Under the pieces are notes generated by a model. The model did no database searches, was not told the origin of the DNA, and saw only the letters and a program-made list of their open reading frames with translations. DNA of 64,000 nucleotides. It comes from Rhizobiales bacterium CCH3-A5. GTDB lineage: Bacteria > Pseudomonadota > Alphaproteobacteria > Rhizobiales > Beijerinckiaceae. Where the stretch lies: NCBI GenBank assembly GCA_001556025.1, contig LSIB01000190.1:107001-171000 (forward strand), in the 5' to 3' direction. A program made the translations under genes and the position numbers. Each line of letters begins with the position of its first letter. The first letter of the stretch is position 1. Shown piece by piece: positions 52,246 through 61,970 of the stretch.

Positions 52246-53693
52246 TGGCGATGCGGGCTTCCTCTCTTCGCTGGGGCGGCTGGCCCCGCGCGCTCGTCGC
52301 GGGTCTGGCAGCGCTCAGCGTCAGCGCCACCGGCGCATCGGCAGCGAGCGATATCGGCGGCGCGACCATGGGCTTCGCCTGGGCGCTGCCTTTCGCGGGC
52401 ATGCTGTTGTCGATCGCGCTCGGGCCGATCCTGTTTCCGCATGTCTGGGAGCACAATTACGGCAAGTTCGCCGCCTTCTGGGCGGTGCTTGTGCTGGTGC
52501 CGCTTGTGCTGTTGCGCGGCTTCGACCCGGCGCTGGGCGCGCTGATCCACACGGCCGCGCTCGAATACATCCCCTTCATCATCCTGCTTTTCGCGCTGTT
52601 CACCATCGCGGGCGGCATCCTGATCATGGGCAATCTCGACGGCACGCCGGCGACGAACACGATCCTGCTCGCCATCGGCACGCTGATGGCGAGTTTCGTA
52701 GGCACCACCGGCGCCTCGATCATCATGATCCGCCCCGTCCTGCGCGCCAATGACGACCGGCGCTTCAACGTCCATGTCGTCGTCTTCTTCATCTTCCTCG
52801 TCTCGAATATCGGCGGCTCGCTGACGCCGCTGGGCGACCCGCCGCTCTTCCTGGGCTTCCTGCGCGGGGTCGACTTCTTCTGGACGACGACGCATCTGCT
52901 GCCCGAGACGATCATGGCGGTCGTGATCCTTCTGGCCCTGTTCTACGCGATGGACACGTATTTCTTCCGCAAGGAGGAGGGTTATCCGCCGCTGAAGGAC
53001 CCGACTCCGGATCGCGCCATCAAGCTCTACGGCAAGGTCAACTTCGTCCTGCTCGGCGGCGTCATCGCCGCGATCTTGATGTCGGCGAGCTGGAAGCCGG
53101 GCGTCGTCTTCGACATCCATGGCGTCAAGGTCGAGCTCCAGAACGTGGTGCGCGACGTCGTTCTGCTCGGGCTGGCGGGGCTGTCTCTGATGCTGACGCC
53201 GAAGCATGTCCGCGCCGGCAACGAGTTCACCTGGGGGCCGATCAAGGAGGTTGCAAAGCTCTTCGCCGGCATCTTCGTCTGTATCATTCCGGTGCTGGCG
53301 ATGCTGCAGGCGGGGCGCAATGGCGCATTCTCCGGGCTCGTGGCGCTGGTGTCCAACCCGGATGGCAGCAACAACACGGTCGCCTATTTCTGGCTGACCG
53401 GCATCCTGTCGTCCTTCCTCGACAACGCGCCGACCTATCTCGTCTTCTTCGAGCTCGCCGGCGGCAACCCACAGACGCTGATGACGACCGGCGCGCTGAC
53501 GCTTGCCGCGATCTCGGCGGGCGCGGTCTTCATGGGCGCCAACACCTATATCGGCAACGCGCCCAACTTCATGGTCTACGCCATCGCCAAGGACCGCAAG
53601 GTCAAGATGCCGAGCTTCTTCGGCTACATGCTCTGGTCCGGCGCGATCCTGATCCCGCTCTTCCTGCTGCAGACGGTGGTGTTTTTCAGGTAG
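52245..53693 (+). CDS. NhaD-like sodium:proton antiporter (ion transporter superfamily)
   Basis: The 482-residue membrane protein is of the ArsB/NhaD superfamily. After a signal-like N-terminus ending near GASA, it shows LFALFTIAGGILIMGNLDGTPATNTILLAIG, TLMASFVGTTGASIIMIRPVLRAN, SNIGGSLTPLGDPPLFLGF and SSFLDNAPTYLVFF, the paired motifs of NhaD. The start ATG overlaps the dctM stop, so both are likely translated together. Export of Na+ in exchange for H+ would support a sodium-driven TRAP permease (inference). Confidence 0.88.
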   Translation: MAMRASSLRWGGWPRALVAGLAALSVSATGASAASDIGGATMGFAWALPFAGMLLSIALGPILFPHVWEHNYGKFAAFWAVLVLVPLVLLRGFDPALGALIHTAALEYIPFIILLFALFTIAGGILIMGNLDGTPATNTILLAIGTLMASFVGTTGASIIMIRPVLRANDDRRFNVHVVVFFIFLVSNIGGSLTPLGDPPLFLGFLRGVDFFWTTTHLLPETIMAVVILLALFYAMDTYFFRKEEGYPPLKDPTPDRAIKLYGKVNFVLLGGVIAAILMSASWKPGVVFDIHGVKVELQNVVRDVVLLGLAGLSLMLTPKHVRAGNEFTWGPIKEVAKLFAGIFVCIIPVLAMLQAGRNGAFSGLVALVSNPDGSNNTVAYFWLTGILSSFLDNAPTYLVFFELAGGNPQTLMTTGALTLAAISAGAVFMGANTYIGNAPNFMVYAIAKDRKVKMPSFFGYMLWSGAILIPLFLLQTVVFFR

Positions 53694-53698
53694 GGCGA

Positions 53699-53858
53699 TG
53701 TCATCCCGTGCGCGCTGCGGCCCGCAGTGCCGCTGCGCAGACACGGGACCGCGAGCCGCGTAAAGCGCCTCTCACCACCCGCCGAGAATGCGCTCGAACT
53801 CATGACGGTCCCGCATCTGCGCAGCGGCACTCCGCGCCGCAGCGCGTGCGGGATGACA
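53699..53858. repeat. Long inverted intergenic repeat, family 2
   Basis: A 53-base arm at 53699-53751 is almost perfectly complementary to 53806-53858 (mismatches at about six positions), with a 54-base centre. The outer bases are TGTCATCCCG. It could fold into a long hairpin at the convergent ends of the NhaD-like and DUF4105 genes. Confidence 0.85.
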
Positions 53859-53862
53859 GGCG

Positions 53863-54870
53863 TCACGGTCGCCCCGCCGGCACGCTCTCGCGAATCCTCG
53901 CCGAAAACGCCGGATCATCGAGCGCCACCGCGCGCGCCTTCTCGCCGATGCGAGCCTGCGCCACCAGCGTCTCCAGCGGCATGTCCGTTCTGACCGCACC
54001 GATGCGCTGGAGATATCCCGGCAGATAGCCGGACAGCAGTACGCGCGGGTCGAGCGGCAGCGAGAAGCGCCAGCCGGGCGCGACCGAGCCAACGATCGTG
54101 TAGACCACCGTCGTGCAATTGGTCGTCAGCGTGTTGTACCAGCGCGGCGCAGCGCTCAGCCGGTTGACGTCGTCGGCATAGGCCAAAAGCACGTCGCGCG
54201 CCTGCTGCGGGCTCGCTGCAAGCCGGAACAGCCGGACATCCTCCTTCCGCGCATGGCTGCGCAGCCCGACGAGATCGCGCTCGGTCGCCGCCACATAGGC
54301 CATCTCATAGGTCCGGAAGAAGCCGGCCAGCGCCGAATACTCCTCGCCCTGCTCGCGCCGGATCTCGATCGAGAAGGTCAGAGGCGGCTGATCGGAGAAG
54401 GTGAAGGAGACGAGCAGATGCGCGATCGCCTCGCCCGACCAGTAGGACAGGAACAGATCCGCGCCTTCGACTTTGGTCAGATCGTAGCGCCTCGTCTCCC
54501 AGCGCTGGTCGTAGTCCTGCTCCGTGCGCCAGGCGAAATCGCGCAGGTTTGTGACGGTCAGGATGTCGCCCTCGCGCGCGATCGCGGGCAGGCGCGCGAG
54601 TCCGGGGATCCAGTTGCGCTCATGGCTGGGTTTGAGCCCGGCCCACCAGCCGAGCAGACCGACGAAGATCACCGCGAAGGACAGCGGCAGCCTAACCGCG
54701 CCGGTCCACAGGCCGGTCGCGCCGGCAAGCCCGGCGATGCCGAAGCCGATCGCGCCGAGGATGGCGGTCGCGCCGGTCAGGCGGAAGAGCAGCAGGCCAG
54801 AGCCCCACGCGGTCGCGCCGAGGATCAGCAGGGTGGCGAGCAGGCGAAGCGCGAGGATCAGGAGCGACAT
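53863..54870 (-). CDS. DUF4105 membrane protein
   Basis: The 335-residue protein has several N-terminal helices (LILALRLLATLLILGATAW and two more within 75 residues). A soluble DUF4105-type domain follows, with ERNWIPGLARLP, DLFLSYWSGEAIAHLLVSFTF, EIRREQGEEYSALAGFFRTYEMAYVAATERD, and WYNTLTTNCTTVVYTIV containing the conserved NCTT cysteine. That N-C-T motif suggests a cysteine-dependent hydrolase-like fold; the substrate is unknown. Family-1 repeats lie just upstream. Confidence 0.85.
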   Translation of the reverse strand: MSLLILALRLLATLLILGATAWGSGLLLFRLTGATAILGAIGFGIAGLAGATGLWTGAVRLPLSFAVIFVGLLGWWAGLKPSHERNWIPGLARLPAIAREGDILTVTNLRDFAWRTEQDYDQRWETRRYDLTKVEGADLFLSYWSGEAIAHLLVSFTFSDQPPLTFSIEIRREQGEEYSALAGFFRTYEMAYVAATERDLVGLRSHARKEDVRLFRLAASPQQARDVLLAYADDVNRLSAAPRWYNTLTTNCTTVVYTIVGSVAPGWRFSLPLDPRVLLSGYLPGYLQRIGAVRTDMPLETLVAQARIGEKARAVALDDPAFSARIRESVPAGRP

Positions 54871-54904
54871 GCAGATCGCCCCCGACCTTTTCGGAAGAGC
54901 GCGG

Positions 54905-55059
54905 GGAACCCCTCTCCCGTAGGGAGAGGGGCAGGGGTGAGGGGTAGGACGTTCTCCGCACGAGGCGAAACCTGACCGCTGCCTTCACGCATCCGGTGCT
55001 TCACTGGAATTCTGGCCTTCACCTCACCCCTGCCCCTCTCCTTACAGGAGAGGGGTTCC
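54905..55059. repeat. Long inverted intergenic repeat, family 1, copy B
   Basis: Arms at 54905-54944 and 55022-55059 match copy A at 25225-25365, in the same orientation, and each arm contains its own small hairpin. It lies between the DUF4105 start and the pckA stop. Confidence 0.85.
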
Positions 55060-55093
55060 TCGCGCTTGCGTCGGATACGCCGGAGCAGAAGCC

Positions 55094-56704
<1,611 letters not shown>

Positions 56705-56895
56705 TGATATCCTCCCGGGACGCGGCCGCCTGACGCAACCGCTCTGGTTCTGCAGCGAAGAAGCCAGGGCCGATACTGGGGCCGGCATGGCAAGAAGGGC
56801 GAAGGGTGGCAGGCTCTTAAGCCCATGATGACGCCGGCTCAAGTCATCGGAAAGTCTCGGATCGGGAGAAACTGATATTAATCGATTGAATAAGA

Positions 56896-57708
56896 TCAGC
56901 GTGGTGAATCAGGCGCTTGGGCTGCCGCGCGAGCCTGCGCAGCCAGATCTGCCAGAACCTTGCGCAGCGGCCCAGGGCCATCGACCGGCACGGGAAAGGG
57001 CAGTCGCAGCACGGCGTCGCCGAGCGCGAGATCGAGCCCGTCCGGATCGAGCCCCGTGGCGCGCCAGTTGCCCTCGCGCGCGCCGAGCAGGGCGGTGGCG
57101 TAGAGTTGCAGCGCGTTGGCATGGTCCTCGTTCATATGGGCGACCGCGCCGGCCTCGATATCGGCCAGCGCCTCTGCAGCGGCTGCATCGCTTAGGAGGT
57201 CGGATGCCGCAAGTTCATAGGCCCGGCCGAAACCGCCATTCAGGCTCGCCCCAAGGATGTCCAACGAGAAGAACGAGAAATCGCCGAAATCGGCATAAAG
57301 CGCGGCCTTGGGCTGCCGCGCCAGGAAGCGCCGCCGCACGCGCTCGGCCTCCGATGTTTCACGGGAAACGCGCCGCGCAGCGAGTTTGAGCGTGATGCGC
57401 GCATGGGCCAGCGGGTCGCCCTTGCCGGTGTTTGCGATCAGCAGGGAGGCGCGAGGCTCCGCGATCAGGTTGCCGGTATGGGCGGACAGGGCGGAAACCA
57501 AGATCAGCGGCGTCCCGTCGACGTCCGTTGCGAGACTGACGAGGCTGGAGGCGGGGTGCCCATCGCGTCCAAGGCTCGCCAATGCCCCGGAACGGGCGGA
57601 GCGCAGCAGGCCTCGCGCGAGCGTCCGCGCGGCTTCATCGGTCGGCCTGATCGGGTCCGTCTTCGGTCGCCCAGGATCGTCAGCGGACTTTGTGGCGTCG
57701 TCGGTCAT
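56896..57708 (-). CDS. hugZ: HugZ-family haem-utilisation/PPOX-fold protein
   Basis: The 270-residue protein has an FMN-binding split-barrel N-terminal domain ([30 protein letters not shown]) and a C-terminal DUF2470-type domain ([24 protein letters not shown]), the HugZ order. Homologues degrade haem or act as related oxidoreductases; a haem role is plausible but not shown. Codons for VSRET at about residues 114-118 are encoded by a parS-like palindrome. The ATG at 57708 is chosen over upstream frames. Confidence 0.85.
   Translation of the reverse strand: MTDDATKSADDPGRPKTDPIRPTDEAARTLARGLLRSARSGALASLGRDGHPASSLVSLATDVDGTPLILVSALSAHTGNLIAEPRASLLIANTGKGDPLAHARITLKLAARRVSRETSEAERVRRRFLARQPKAALYADFGDFSFFSLDILGASLNGGFGRAYELAASDLLSDAAAAEALADIEAGAVAHMNEDHANALQLYATALLGAREGNWRATGLDPDGLDLALGDAVLRLPFPVPVDGPGPLRKVLADLAAQARAAAQAPDSPR
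57356..57369. promoter_or_regulatory. parS-like site inside hugZ
   Basis: GTTTCACGGGAAAC differs from the parS core at one central base. On the leftward strand it encodes V-S-R-E-T, as the perfect parS in rsmG does. Confidence 0.55.
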
Positions 57709-57860
57709 GGAACCCCATCGGAACCTCGCGGGAGGAAAAAGGTTTTTTGTCTTATGGCGTAGCGAGATCGCCGCGCCATCGCTAGATTGCAGCCATGGTT
57801 TGGCCGCTCTCTCGCGTGAGTGGACCTTGAATTGCAACGAGCCGAAGAGGCCCCGAGATT

Positions 57861-58562
57861 ATGCCAACCATTGCGCTGGTCGACGATGACCGCAACATCC
57901 TGACGTCCGTGTCGATCGCTCTCGAGGCGGAGGGCTACCGGATCATGACCTATACCGACGGCGCGTCGGCGCTGGACGGGTTGAAGCAGAACCCGCCCGA
58001 TCTGGCCATCTTCGACATCAAGATGCCGCGCATGGACGGGATGGAGCTGCTGCGCCGCTTGCGCCAGAAGTCGGATCTGCCGGTGATCTTCCTGACCTCG
58101 AAGGACGAGGAGATCGACGAGCTTTTCGGCCTGAAGATGGGCGCCGACGATTTCATCAGGAAGCCGTTCTCGCAGCGCCTGCTGGTCGAGCGCGTCAAGG
58201 CGATCCTGCGCCGTGCCGGGGCCAAGGACGCAACCGCCCCCGCCCGGCCCGAGGACGCCAAGGCGCTCGAGCGCGGCCTGCTGCGGATGGACCCCGAGCG
58301 TCACACCTGCACCTGGAAGGGCGAGCCGGTGACGCTGACCGTGACCGAATTCCTGATCCTGCAGTCGCTGGCGCAGCGGCCGGGCGTGGTGAAGAGCCGC
58401 AACGCCCTGATGGACGCCGCCTATGACGACGAGGTCTATGTCGACGACCGGACCATCGACAGCCACATCAAGCGGCTGCGCAAGAAGTTCAATCAGGTCG
58501 ATGTCGATTTCGACATGATCGAGACCCTTTACGGCGTCGGCTACCGCTTCAAGGAAGGCTGA
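57861..58562 (+). CDS. chvI: Two-component response regulator ChvI
   Basis: The 233-residue OmpR-type regulator has a receiver domain with D52 ([12 protein letters not shown]), T79, K101, and a winged-helix domain ending GVGYRFKEG. This sequence and its order with chvG, hprK and a PTS block match ChvI of rhizobia and Brucella (BvrR), which controls envelope, exopolysaccharide and stress genes and is often essential for symbiosis or virulence. The kinase gene follows after 34 bp. Confidence 0.95.
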   Translation: MPTIALVDDDRNILTSVSIALEAEGYRIMTYTDGASALDGLKQNPPDLAIFDIKMPRMDGMELLRRLRQKSDLPVIFLTSKDEEIDELFGLKMGADDFIRKPFSQRLLVERVKAILRRAGAKDATAPARPEDAKALERGLLRMDPERHTCTWKGEPVTLTVTEFLILQSLAQRPGVVKSRNALMDAAYDDEVYVDDRTIDSHIKRLRKKFNQVDVDFDMIETLYGVGYRFKEG

Positions 58563-58596
58563 GCCCGGCCGCGGGGCGGGAGGGCGCGCAGAGGCC

Positions 58597-60396
58597 ATGG
58601 CCACGATCGAACGCGAGCGCAGAGCCGAGATCCGCCCGCAGCCTGCCGTTCCGGCCTGGCGCCGGCGGCTGGCAGTGTTCGGCAGGCGGACGCTGCGGGC
58701 GATCTCGGCGCGCGCCGCCTCAAGCCTGACCCGGCGCATCGTCGTTCTCAACCTCGCCGGCCTCGTCGCGCTGCTGCTCGGCTTCCTCTATCTGAACCAG
58801 TTCCGCGAGGGGCTGATCGAATCCCGCGTGCAGAGCCTGCTGACTCAAGGCGAAATCATCGCCGGCGCGATCTCGGCCTCGGCGACGGTCGAGACCGATA
58901 CGATCACCATCGACCCCGACAAGCTGCTCCAGCTCCAGGCCGGTGAGAGCGCGGGACTGACCGAGGACCCGCTCGATTTCTCGATCAACCCGGAAAAGGT
59001 CGCCCCGCTGCTGCGCCGTCTGGTCACGCCGACCAAGACACGCGCCCGGATCTACGACCGCGAGGGGCTGCTGACGCTCGATTCACGCAACCTCTATTCG
59101 CGCGGCGACGTGTTGCGTCTCGATCTGCCGCGCCCCGGCGCGACCGACGAGCCGCCTCTGCTGGAGCGGACCTGGAACGTGCTGCGCAGCCGGCTGGGCC
59201 GCGCCGACCTGCCGATCTATGACGACTTCGCCAACGCCAATGGCCGCGCCTATACCGAGGTGGCGCGCGCTCTGAACGGCATTCCCGCCAGCGTGGTGCG
59301 CGTCAACACGCGCGGCCAGACCATCGTCTCGGTCGCCGTGCCGGTGCAGCGCTTCCGCACCGTCAAGGGCGCACTGCTGCTCTCGACGCAAGGCGGCGAC
59401 ATCGACGCGATCATCGCCTCCGAGCGCTACGCCATCTTCCAGGTTTTCGCGGTCGCCGCCGGCGTCATGATCGTGCTCTCGGTGCTGCTGGCGGGGACCA
59501 TCGCCGAGCCGATCCGCAAGCTGGCGGATGCGGCCCAGCGCGTCCGCAAGGGCGTCAAATCGCGCGAGATGATCCCCGATTTCGCCAGCCGGCATGACGA
59601 GATCGGCCATCTCTCGGGCTCGCTGCGCGATATGACAAAGGCGCTCTACAGCCGCATCGAGGCGATCGAGAGCTTTGCCGCCGACGTGGCCCATGAGCTC
59701 AAGAATCCGCTGACCTCGCTGCGCAGCGCGGTCGAGACGCTGCCACTGGCGAAATCCGACGATTCTCGCGCGCGCCTTCTCGCCGTGATTCAGCACGATG
59801 TGCGCCGGCTCGATCGGCTGATCTCGGACATCTCCGACGCCTCGCGGCTGGACGCCGAACTCGCCCGAGACGACTCCGCCCCTGTGGACATGGCGCAGGT
59901 GCTCGACACCGTCGTCTCGGTCCAGAACGAGACGCGGCGCGAGAACCAGCCGCGTATCGATCTCCGGGTCGAGCGGCGCGGCCAGCGCGCCGCAGGCGCC
60001 GCCAGCTTCCTCGTGATCGGGCATGATTCCCGGCTGGGCCAGGTCGTCGTCAACTTGATCGACAATGCCCGCTCCTTCTCGGCTCCGGACAAACCCGTTC
60101 GCGTATTCCTCGCCCGCGAGGGCGACGAGGTCGTCGTCACGGTCGAGGATGACGGGCCGGGCATCGAGGCGCATGCGCTGGAGCGCGTCTTCGAGCGCTT
60201 CTACACCGACCGCCCCAATGAGGGTTTCGGGCAGAATTCGGGCCTAGGCCTGTCGATCTCGCGCCAGATCGTCGAGGCGCATCGCGGCTCGATCCGCGCC
60301 GAGAACCGCGAGGGACCGCGCGATGAGAACGGCGAACCGACACGACTGGGCGCGCGCTTCGTCGTGCGCCTGCCAGCCGTGCCGCTGGCGAGCTGA
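58597..60396 (+). CDS. chvG: Sensor histidine kinase ChvG
   Basis: The 599-residue kinase is the ChvI partner (BvrS/ExoS type). A basic N-terminus precedes a helix near residues 48-68 (IVVLNLAGLVALLLGFLYL), then a periplasmic sensor of about 220 residues, a second helix near 285-305 and a HAMP segment. The H-box is FAADVAHELKNPLTSLRS with H366 as phosphoacceptor, followed by N- and G-boxes (VVNLIDNARSF, DDGPGIEAH, NSGLGLSI). In relatives ExoR represses this kinase from the periplasm; exoR is not in the window. Confidence 0.95.
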   Translation: MATIERERRAEIRPQPAVPAWRRRLAVFGRRTLRAISARAASSLTRRIVVLNLAGLVALLLGFLYLNQFREGLIESRVQSLLTQGEIIAGAISASATVETDTITIDPDKLLQLQAGESAGLTEDPLDFSINPEKVAPLLRRLVTPTKTRARIYDREGLLTLDSRNLYSRGDVLRLDLPRPGATDEPPLLERTWNVLRSRLGRADLPIYDDFANANGRAYTEVARALNGIPASVVRVNTRGQTIVSVAVPVQRFRTVKGALLLSTQGGDIDAIIASERYAIFQVFAVAAGVMIVLSVLLAGTIAEPIRKLADAAQRVRKGVKSREMIPDFASRHDEIGHLSGSLRDMTKALYSRIEAIESFAADVAHELKNPLTSLRSAVETLPLAKSDDSRARLLAVIQHDVRRLDRLISDISDASRLDAELARDDSAPVDMAQVLDTVVSVQNETRRENQPRIDLRVERRGQRAAGAASFLVIGHDSRLGQVVVNLIDNARSFSAPDKPVRVFLAREGDEVVVTVEDDGPGIEAHALERVFERFYTDRPNEGFGQNSGLGLSISRQIVEAHRGSIRAENREGPRDENGEPTRLGARFVVRLPAVPLAS

Positions 60397-60401
60397 GCCG
60401 C

Positions 60402-60902
60402 ATGGATACAGATAGACCGGCGGGGAGATTGTCGCCGCAGGGCGCGACGGGCCACGCGACGACGATCGCGATTGGCGAGGCCGGTGTCCTGATCAGAGGC
60501 GCATCCGGCGCGGGCAAAACATCGCTGGCGCTTGCGTTGATCGCGCTTGCTCGTCAGGCCGGGCGCTTTGCAAGGCTCGTCGCCGACGACCGCACCGCTC
60601 TTGTCGCGGCGGGCGGCCGCCTGCTGGCCCAGCCGGTCGCGCCGCTGGAAGGGATCGTCGAGCGGCGTGGGCTCGGCCTCACGCCAGAACCTTATCTACC
60701 GGCCGTCGTCATCCGGCTCGTCATCGATCTCGCCGCGGCCGAGCCGGCGCGAATGCCGGAGCCAGACCATCTGGTCGTCTCGGTCGAAGGCATCGACCTG
60801 CCGCGCCTCTCCCTGATGGGGCGGCCGGGCGAGGAGCGGCTGGCGCTGGCGGCGCTCGATCTCTTCCTCGATCACGCGACGCTGGATTTCGACAAGTTTT
60901 AG
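60402..60902 (+). CDS. hprK: Short HPr kinase/phosphorylase-type protein
   Basis: The 166-residue protein is an alphaproteobacterial HPr kinase that has only the catalytic half. The P-loop is in LIRGASGAGKTSLALALI, LVADDRTALVAAGGRL follows, and EGIVERRGLGL is the HPrK signature region. It would phosphorylate Ser68 of the HPr encoded downstream. It begins 5 bp after chvG, tying carbon-state signalling to the ChvG/ChvI system. Confidence 0.93.
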   Translation: MDTDRPAGRLSPQGATGHATTIAIGEAGVLIRGASGAGKTSLALALIALARQAGRFARLVADDRTALVAAGGRLLAQPVAPLEGIVERRGLGLTPEPYLPAVVIRLVIDLAAAEPARMPEPDHLVVSVEGIDLPRLSLMGRPGEERLALAALDLFLDHATLDFDKF

Positions 60903-61000
60903 GCTCCGCGTCCTGCGCAAGTCTTGCGCGCGGCGCGCACCTGCCCCATAAACCGCGACCTTGTCCGGGCGCCCGCGCGCGCTCTCAGGCGCTGGATTGT

Positions 61001-61402
61001 ATGATCGGACTCGTCCTGGTGACGCATGGCCATCTCGCGACGGAGTTCCGCGCCGCGCTGGAGCACGTCGTCGGCCCGCAAAAGAACCTCGCTACCATCG
61101 CCATCGCGCCCGATGACGATATGGAGGGCCGCCGCCGCGACATCATCGCCGCCGTCGAGACCGTCGAGACCGGAAAAGGCGTCATTGTGCTGACCGACAT
61201 GTTCGGCGGCACGCCGTCGAACCTCGCCATCTCGGTGATGGAGCCCGGCCGCATCGACGTCGTCGCCGGCGTCAACCTGCCGATGCTGATCAAACTCGCC
61301 AGCGTGCGCGAGGACAAGACCCTCGACGAGGCTGTGACCAGCGCGCAGGATGCCGGCCGCAAATACATCACCGTCGCCAGCCGCGTGCTGGCGGGCAAAT
61401 GA
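61001..61402 (+). CDS. PTS EIIA component, mannose family
   Basis: The 133-residue protein has the EIIA-Man fold; MIGLVLVTHGHLATEFRAAL carries the phosphorylated His9, and VIVLTDMFGGTPSNLAIS is typical. No membrane EIIB/EIIC genes are in the window, so it is likely a regulatory, transport-free PTS output as in other rhizobia. It overlaps HPr by 4 bp. Confidence 0.93.
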   Translation: MIGLVLVTHGHLATEFRAALEHVVGPQKNLATIAIAPDDDMEGRRRDIIAAVETVETGKGVIVLTDMFGGTPSNLAISVMEPGRIDVVAGVNLPMLIKLASVREDKTLDEAVTSAQDAGRKYITVASRVLAGK

Positions 61403-61734
61403 GCAGTTTGGTGGACGAGAGTTACGACAGCGGCGACTGCCCGCAGGTCGAGGTGCCGGCAGGCGCGATCTATGGCGAGTTCCAGATCGTCAACAAGAAG
61501 GGTCTGCACGCCCGCGCCACGGCGAAATTCGTGCAGTGCGCCTCGAATTTCGACGCCGACATTACTGTCACCCGCTGCGGCGAGACCGTCGGCGCGACCT
61601 CGATCATGGGCATCCTGACGCTGGGCGCCGGCATCGGCTCGACGATCACGGTGGTGGCGAGGGGCCGCGAGGCGAAAGAGGCGCTGAAGGCGCTGGAGAT
61701 GCTGGTCGCGGACAAGTTCGGCGAGGGGGAATAG
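61399..61734 (+). CDS. ptsH: HPr-family phosphocarrier protein
   Basis: The 111-residue HPr has an N-terminal extension of about 22 residues before the fold. KKGLHARATAKFVQCAS has His37, which takes phosphate from EI, and TSIMGILTLGAG has Ser68, equivalent to Ser46 of Bacillus HPr and the expected HPrK target. EI (ptsP) is not in the window. The extension is longer than in typical HPr. Confidence 0.95.
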   Translation: MSSLVDESYDSGDCPQVEVPAGAIYGEFQIVNKKGLHARATAKFVQCASNFDADITVTRCGETVGATSIMGILTLGAGIGSTITVVARGREAKEALKALEMLVADKFGEGE

Positions 61735-61765
61735 GGCGCTCTCTCGTCTCAGTTTGTTTGGTTCT

Positions 61766-61860
61766 CCGTCATGGTCGGGCTTGTTACGACCATCCACGTC
61801 TTCCATCGTCGAGCGCTGTGCCCAAGGCGTGGCCGCTCGGTACAAGCCCGAGCATGACGG
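61766..61860. repeat. Inverted intergenic repeat, family 3
   Basis: CCGTCATGGTCGGGCTTGT at 61766-61784 is complementary, with one mismatch, to 61842-61860. Between them is a second, weaker pairing. The outer sequence resembles a repeat I recall as widespread in Bradyrhizobium and Bosea genomes. It lies between ptsH and ahcY. Confidence 0.75.
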
Positions 61861-61876
61861 ACGGGGCAGGATGGTG

Positions 61877-61898
61877 GATATAAAGACATCTTTATATC
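61877..61898. promoter_or_regulatory. Perfect palindrome upstream of ahcY, candidate SahR-type operator
   Basis: GATATAAAGA and TCTTTATATC form perfect 10-base arms around CA, 72 bp before the ahcY start. It resembles AT-rich operators I recall for SAH-responsive ArsR-type regulators (SahR) in proteobacteria. The match to that motif is from memory and should be tested. Confidence 0.6.
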
Positions 61899-61970
61899 TT
61901 TGATTGCGCGCCGCCGCGCACCCTGCTATGGACCCGCCGTCATTCAAGCGACCAAGCAGGAGCACGCCCC

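Noticed and set aside
52122..53744. A 540-residue open frame opposite the NhaD-like gene
   Set aside because: Low-complexity charged sequence without motifs; the forward gene has clear transporter motifs.
56879..56894. AT-rich TTAATCGATTGAATAA between pckA and hugZ as a CtrA site
   Set aside because: The second half differs from TTAA at two positions, so it does not fit the TTAA-N7-TTAA pattern.
61735..61970. An SAH riboswitch before ahcY
   Set aside because: I could not find the conserved SAH-riboswitch core sequence; a palindromic DNA operator and an intergenic repeat explain the region better.
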